Under the pieces are notes generated by a model. That model did not search any database. It saw only the letters and a program-made list of their open reading frames with translations, and had not been told where the DNA came from. Below are positions 5,551 through 8,059 of a DNA stretch of 8,059 nucleotides, in pieces (within the stretch, counting starts at the first letter, position 1; the number at the start of each line of letters is the position of its first letter). A program made the translations under genes and the position numbers. Origin of the DNA: an uncultured Anaerovibrio sp. (GTDB taxonomy: Bacteria > Bacillota > Negativicutes > Selenomonadales > Selenomonadaceae). The DNA lies in NCBI GenBank assembly GCA_902785445.1, contig CACZYN010000077.1, forward strand, positions 1 through 8,059, read 5' to 3'.

Positions 5551-6699
5551 TTGATCTTCTTCTTAATGACGGCCATCGTTATGACTGTCGCCATATTGGC
5601 AATATACAAGATATCCAATATGTTCCAGATGCAGCTGCGTTTGTCATCCCTGGTATTTTGTGGTATTTTTGCCTTACTTATAAACTTTTTGTCCATTACA
5701 GTATCTCCCTTTTTGGATCAGTACCGATTCATAGTTTTAGGAGTTATGATATTTGCAGCCGCCGTGGTATCTACGTTATATAACAGCTACATGATTCGTC
5801 GGCGGGCCAAGGCAGAGGCCCGAGGTGAAGAGCCTGTTCCTCTGTTGACTGAATTTGCTAATCACTTCCGGGAGAGACAAAAAGCCCGCAAAGCCGCCAA
5901 AGAAGCTGCTTTGGCAGCAGCAGCGACCGAAGCTGAAACAAAGGCAGCCATGGAAATGGCTATGGAGCCAGAGCCTATACCAGTGCCTGAACCGGTTATG
6001 GAGTCAGAGCCAGAGCCTATGCCCGTACCTGAACAGGTTATTGAACCAGAACCTGAAGTCGTTCTTGAACCGATTATTGAGCCAGAACCAGGGCCTGTTC
6101 CTGAACAGGTTATTGAACCAGAACCTGAGGTCGTTCTTGAACCGGTTATTGAGCCAGAACCAGGGCCTGTTCCTGAACCAGTTATTGAACCAGAACCTGA
6201 AGTCGTTCTTGAACCGGTTATTGAGCCAGAACCAGGGCCTGTTATTGAACCAGAGCCTGAACCAGCCGTTGATGTTGCCCTAGAGGATGACATTAGTGAC
6301 AAGCTGGCTGCTCTTACAAATATGGATGATTTGTTGGATTATGCCTTTGAATTAAAGGGCAATGCCGACTGGGGCAAAGCATTACAGGCTTATGAATATG
6401 CTCTTAAGGAATATCCAGACGATGCCTATGCGCCAATGCTGGTTATTGAAATTTGTAATATTCACAAGGATAATGGCCATTATCCAGAGGCTATTCAGTC
6501 CTTTAAAGATGCCCTATCCCTTCCGGCAATTGTCGAAAGTCCGGATATGGCAGCAGAATTCGAAGACAGTATAATGTATCTGGAAACGGTATATTCCGTA
6601 CTCCAGGAGGAAGGTCAGGATACTATCCCATTCTATGACATTCCAAAGGACTATATGTCAAAAATCGAGTCTATCTACAACAACAGAAAGTCTCGTTGA
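5551..6699 (+). CDS. Membrane-anchored protein with Pro-Glu repeat linker and TPR-like domain
   Basis: I do not recognise a named family. The 382-residue protein has three predicted membrane helices (about residues 2-19, 33-51, 60-77) followed by RRR at 83-85, so by the positive-inside rule the long C-terminal part faces the cytoplasm. Residues ~85-139 are Ala/Lys/Glu-rich and probably helical. Residues ~140-240 are a Pro-Glu-Val low-complexity segment encoded by a 72-bp tandem repeat. Residues ~255-345 contain two TPR-like helical hairpins (DWGKALQAYEYALKEYP; HYPEAIQSFKDAL), suggesting protein-protein binding. The start is TTG 5551 (GGTGAT 5 nt upstream) or ATG 5566; an in-frame stop at 5542 prevents extension. 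It is 29 bp before the PRC-barrel/dockerin gene, so the two probably share an mRNA. A scaffold role is an inference only. Confidence 0.85.
   Translation: MIFFLMTAIVMTVAILAIYKISNMFQMQLRLSSLVFCGIFALLINFLSITVSPFLDQYRFIVLGVMIFAAAVVSTLYNSYMIRRRAKAEARGEEPVPLLTEFANHFRERQKARKAAKEAALAAAATEAETKAAMEMAMEPEPIPVPEPVMESEPEPMPVPEQVIEPEPEVVLEPIIEPEPGPVPEQVIEPEPEVVLEPVIEPEPGPVPEPVIEPEPEVVLEPVIEPEPGPVIEPEPEPAVDVALEDDISDKLAALTNMDDLLDYAFELKGNADWGKALQAYEYALKEYPDDAYAPMLVIEICNIHKDNGHYPEAIQSFKDALSLPAIVESPDMAAEFEDSIMYLETVYSVLQEEGQDTIPFYDIPKDYMSKIESIYNNRKSR
6037..6258 (+). repeat. 72-bp in-frame tandem repeat encoding a Pro-Glu segment
   Basis: Units at 6037-6108, 6109-6180 and 6181-6240 (third unit 60 bp, then a partial fourth to about 6258) are nearly identical at the nucleotide level, differing at only a few bases. 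Each encodes 24 residues beginning VIEPEPEVVLEPVIEPEPGP and ending VPE plus Q or P. The reading frame is kept because 72 is a multiple of 3. Degenerate shorter Glu-Pro units precede it from about 5968. Near-identity at silent positions suggests recent expansion, and copy number is likely to vary among strains. Confidence 0.9.
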
Positions 6700-6728
6700 T
6701 TTGATAAAATTTTTAGGAGGAATTTTCC

Positions 6729-7895
6729 ATGAAAAAAAGTGTTGAGATTATTGGTTTGCCAGTGATCAGTATTACTGAAGGCCGCGAGCTGGGCATGAGC
6801 AAGAGCTTGCTCATTGATGCCAAGAACGGAGCCATTGCTGCCATTATTATTGAAGATGAGGATTGGTACAGAGGCGTAAAGCTCCTGCCATACTCCTCCG
6901 TAGTAGCTATCGGTGCTGATGCCGTAACCGTAATCAACAGTGAAACCATTCTCACTTTGGAGGATGCCGGTGACTACGAGGCAATGATGGATGAAAATGT
7001 CCGTGTTATTGGCACCAAGGCCATCACCAAGTCTGGTACTATCCAGGGCAAGGTTGTAGAGATCTATGTTGGTGAAGGCGGCAAAATTGAAACGAGCGGG
7101 AGCAGTGGCATGCCCTACAGAATCGTGGATGCCACAGGAAGAAGAGCCTACACGGTGAAGATAGGCCGCAGCTACAATCTCTGGGTTGGCGGCATACAAG
7201 TGACCGACGCCAACAGACTTGACATTAGAGGTGACAACGGCTCCAGTTACGATCCGGTGGAAAACAAACTCGTTCTGACAAAAACTATCGATCGAGAGAC
7301 GCAAGAATGGGGCAACGTTGAATATGGCATTCAAAATGAGATAGACGGTTTGACCATCTATGTAAAAGAGAATATAACGATTTCTTCATTTGCCATAGCA
7401 ATGGTATTACGAGGTTCCACGACCATTGCCGGCGGGCCCCTGACAGTAACGACAGAAAGCGACGCTTGTATCTGGCACGCTGCTGACCTTGCATTGGAAA
7501 ACGTCCAATTAAGTGCAAAGGGCAGTACCAAAAACGGAATCTATGGTTTTAGCGAGGGGGGACGGCTTATCATAAATAATTCTGCCATTTATGCTGAAGG
7601 AGAAACAGCGGCAATAAAAGAGGACAGCAAGAATATTATACTTGAAAACTGCAGAATAGTAGCGCCCGAAGGCGGCAGAGTGCAGAACGGTACCGTGGTC
7701 GACAGCGACGGCAACATCGCGGCAGAAGTAACGATAGGCAATCCTGCCGACGTGAACCGTGACGGCACGGTGGACTCGGCGGACATCGTGGCCGTCATCA
7801 AGGAGATGCCCGACGGTGACAAGAAAGCCGACGTGAACGGCGACGGCGTGATAGACTCTGCCGACATCGTGGCGGTCATCAAGGCGATGAAGTAA
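6729..7895 (+). CDS. Chimeric protein: PRC-barrel N-terminus, beta-repeat domain, dockerin-like C-terminus
   Basis: ATG at 6729 has AGGAGGAA 7 nt upstream. Residues ~1-120 look like a PRC-barrel protein: one barrel at about 5-75 (VEIIGLPVISI, NGAIAAIIIEDED, LLPYSSVVAIGADAVTV) and the opening of a second at ~92-120 (VIGTKAI, IQGKVVEIYVGEGGKIE), which is then cut off. Residues ~128-335 change character: YNLWVGGIQVTDANRLDI, then short repeated beta-strands with Gly/Asn turns (GLTIYV, STTIAGGPLTV, GGRLIINNSAIYA, NIILENCRIVAPEGG), resembling beta-helix-like modules of secreted gut-bacterial proteins. Residues 341-387 are two dockerin-type calcium loops, DVNRDGTVDSAD and DVNGDGVIDSAD, each followed by IVAVIK. 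There is no signal peptide or membrane segment, so the secreted-type C-terminus lacks an export route. Composition becomes GC-rich towards the dockerin. Recent fusion, horizontal transfer or an assembly chimera are all possible. Confidence 0.85.
   Translation: MKKSVEIIGLPVISITEGRELGMSKSLLIDAKNGAIAAIIIEDEDWYRGVKLLPYSSVVAIGADAVTVINSETILTLEDAGDYEAMMDENVRVIGTKAITKSGTIQGKVVEIYVGEGGKIETSGSSGMPYRIVDATGRRAYTVKIGRSYNLWVGGIQVTDANRLDIRGDNGSSYDPVENKLVLTKTIDRETQEWGNVEYGIQNEIDGLTIYVKENITISSFAIAMVLRGSTTIAGGPLTVTTESDACIWHAADLALENVQLSAKGSTKNGIYGFSEGGRLIINNSAIYAEGETAAIKEDSKNIILENCRIVAPEGGRVQNGTVVDSDGNIAAEVTIGNPADVNRDGTVDSADIVAVIKEMPDGDKKADVNGDGVIDSADIVAVIKAMK
7746..7889 (+). repeat. Duplicated dockerin-like calcium-binding repeat
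   Basis: Two 63-bp copies (7746-7808 and 7827-7889) encode the 21-residue unit A-D-V-N-x-D-G-x-x-D-S-A-D-I-V-A-V-I-K-x-M, joined by six residues (PDGDKK). The calcium ligand positions (D341, N343, D345, D349, D352 and D368, N370, D372, D376, D379) are all present. The DNA copies are similar but differ at silent sites, so this is an older internal duplication, as in type I dockerins generally. Partner recognition positions cannot be assigned from the sequence alone. Confidence 0.85.
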
Positions 7896-7918
7896 GGTAA
7901 ATATTCGATAGAAGCTAT

Positions 7919-7969
7919 TATTGTATAGAGAGTGGCGCGTCTCTTTTGAGACGCGCCACTCTATTGTAT
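7919..7969. repeat. 8-bp direct repeats flanking the hairpin
   Basis: TATTGTAT occurs at 7919-7926 and 7962-7969, immediately either side of the perfect hairpin. A third ATTGTAT lies at 7989-7995. The hairpin-plus-repeat arrangement could be a scar of a tiny insertion with target duplication, but the repeat is short and AT-rich. Confidence 0.5.
7929..7962. terminator. Perfect 15-bp stem-loop after the dockerin gene
   Basis: AGAGTGGCGCGTCTC (7929-7943) pairs without mismatch to 7948-7962 around a TTTT loop. It lies 33 bp after the stop codon of the dockerin gene, so it is probably its transcription terminator. The downstream sequence (ATTGTATTGG) is not a U-tract, which is atypical for a Firmicute intrinsic terminator. 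It could instead act as a mRNA 3'-end stabiliser. Confidence 0.65.
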
Positions 7970-8012
7970 TGGGTAGAATGTCCTTCGCATTGTATATTGG
8001 AGGATGCATTTA

Positions 8013-8059
8013 ATGCCTGTTTTACATACTTTTTTATGTCACTATCGATACGCCGTTTC
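8013..8059 (+). CDS. Possible start of an unidentified gene (runs off window)
   Basis: ATG at 8013 follows GGAGGA (7999-8004) at good spacing and opens a frame with no stop to the window end, reading MPVLHTFLCHYRYAV. An in-frame ATG at 8004 overlaps the ribosome binding site and is less likely. Only 15 codons are visible, so neither coding status nor function can be judged. The strong ribosome binding site suggests that Firmicute-type sequence resumes after the hairpin. Confidence 0.35.
   Translation, partial: MPVLHTFLCHYRYAV

Noticed and set aside
6037..6258. Possible CRISPR array from regular repeats
   Set aside because: The 72-bp units are contiguous, in frame and translated, with no unique spacers between them.
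5855..6283. Long open frame on the plus strand rich in Leu, Asn and Gln
   Set aside because: It is a shifted reading of the 72-bp repeat inside the 5551 gene; a repeat whose length is a multiple of 3 keeps all frames open. It has no ribosome binding site.
5862..6302. Minus-strand Ser/Gly/Thr-rich open frame that looks like a repeat protein
   Set aside because: It is the antisense reading of the same repeat array, and its low complexity follows from the repeat alone.
7509..8009. Minus-strand open frame of 166 codons rich in His, Asp and Val
   Set aside because: It is antisense to the dockerin repeats; the HDV-type pattern is the reverse reading of the GAC/GTC-rich loops, and it crosses the perfect hairpin.

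Overview
The window looks like chromosomal DNA of a low-to-moderate-GC Firmicute-type bacterium. The evidence is the rpsF-ssb-rpsR order, strong GGAGG-type ribosome binding sites, TTG and GTG starts, and an HPr with the regulatory Ser46. A Negativicutes-like (Selenomonadales/Veillonellales) source would fit but is only an inference. The DNA holds ordinary housekeeping genes on the left and an accessory, partly mosaic segment on the right.

Left part, minus strand. A ClC-type chloride channel/antiporter gene runs off the left edge (1-1196). Upstream of it, separated by a good intrinsic terminator, is the rpsF-ssb-rpsR operon (ribosomal protein S6, single-stranded DNA-binding protein, ribosomal protein S18; 1267-2242). 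This operon has a near-consensus promoter and a leader hairpin that may bind S6:S18. Next is a single tRNA-Gln(CUG) with its own promoter and terminator (2386-2544).

Middle part, minus strand. ptsH (HPr), ptsI (Enzyme I) and ung (uracil-DNA glycosylase) lie head to tail with short gaps (2568-5310). No terminator is visible between them, so they look like one transcription unit. HPr and Enzyme I are the general phosphotransferase proteins for PTS sugar uptake; ung is a base-excision repair passenger. The Enzyme I has intact catalytic residues but an unusual sequence around its phosphorylated histidine.

Right part, plus strand. A 240-bp AT-rich divergent intergenic region (5311-5550) leads to a two-gene unit. 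The first gene encodes a three-helix membrane protein with an Ala/Glu-rich stretch, a Pro-Glu segment made by a 72-bp tandem repeat, and a C-terminal TPR-like domain. The second (6729-7895) is the oddest gene in the window. Its first ~120 residues resemble a cytoplasmic PRC-barrel protein. They are followed in the same frame by a beta-repeat domain and a two-repeat dockerin-like calcium-binding module of a kind normally found in secreted proteins, yet there is no signal peptide. Base composition rises towards the dockerin end. This is either a recent gene fusion/horizontal acquisition or an assembly chimera. A perfect 15-bp hairpin flanked by 8-bp direct repeats follows, then a well-spaced Shine-Dalgarno and the possible start of another gene running off the right edge.
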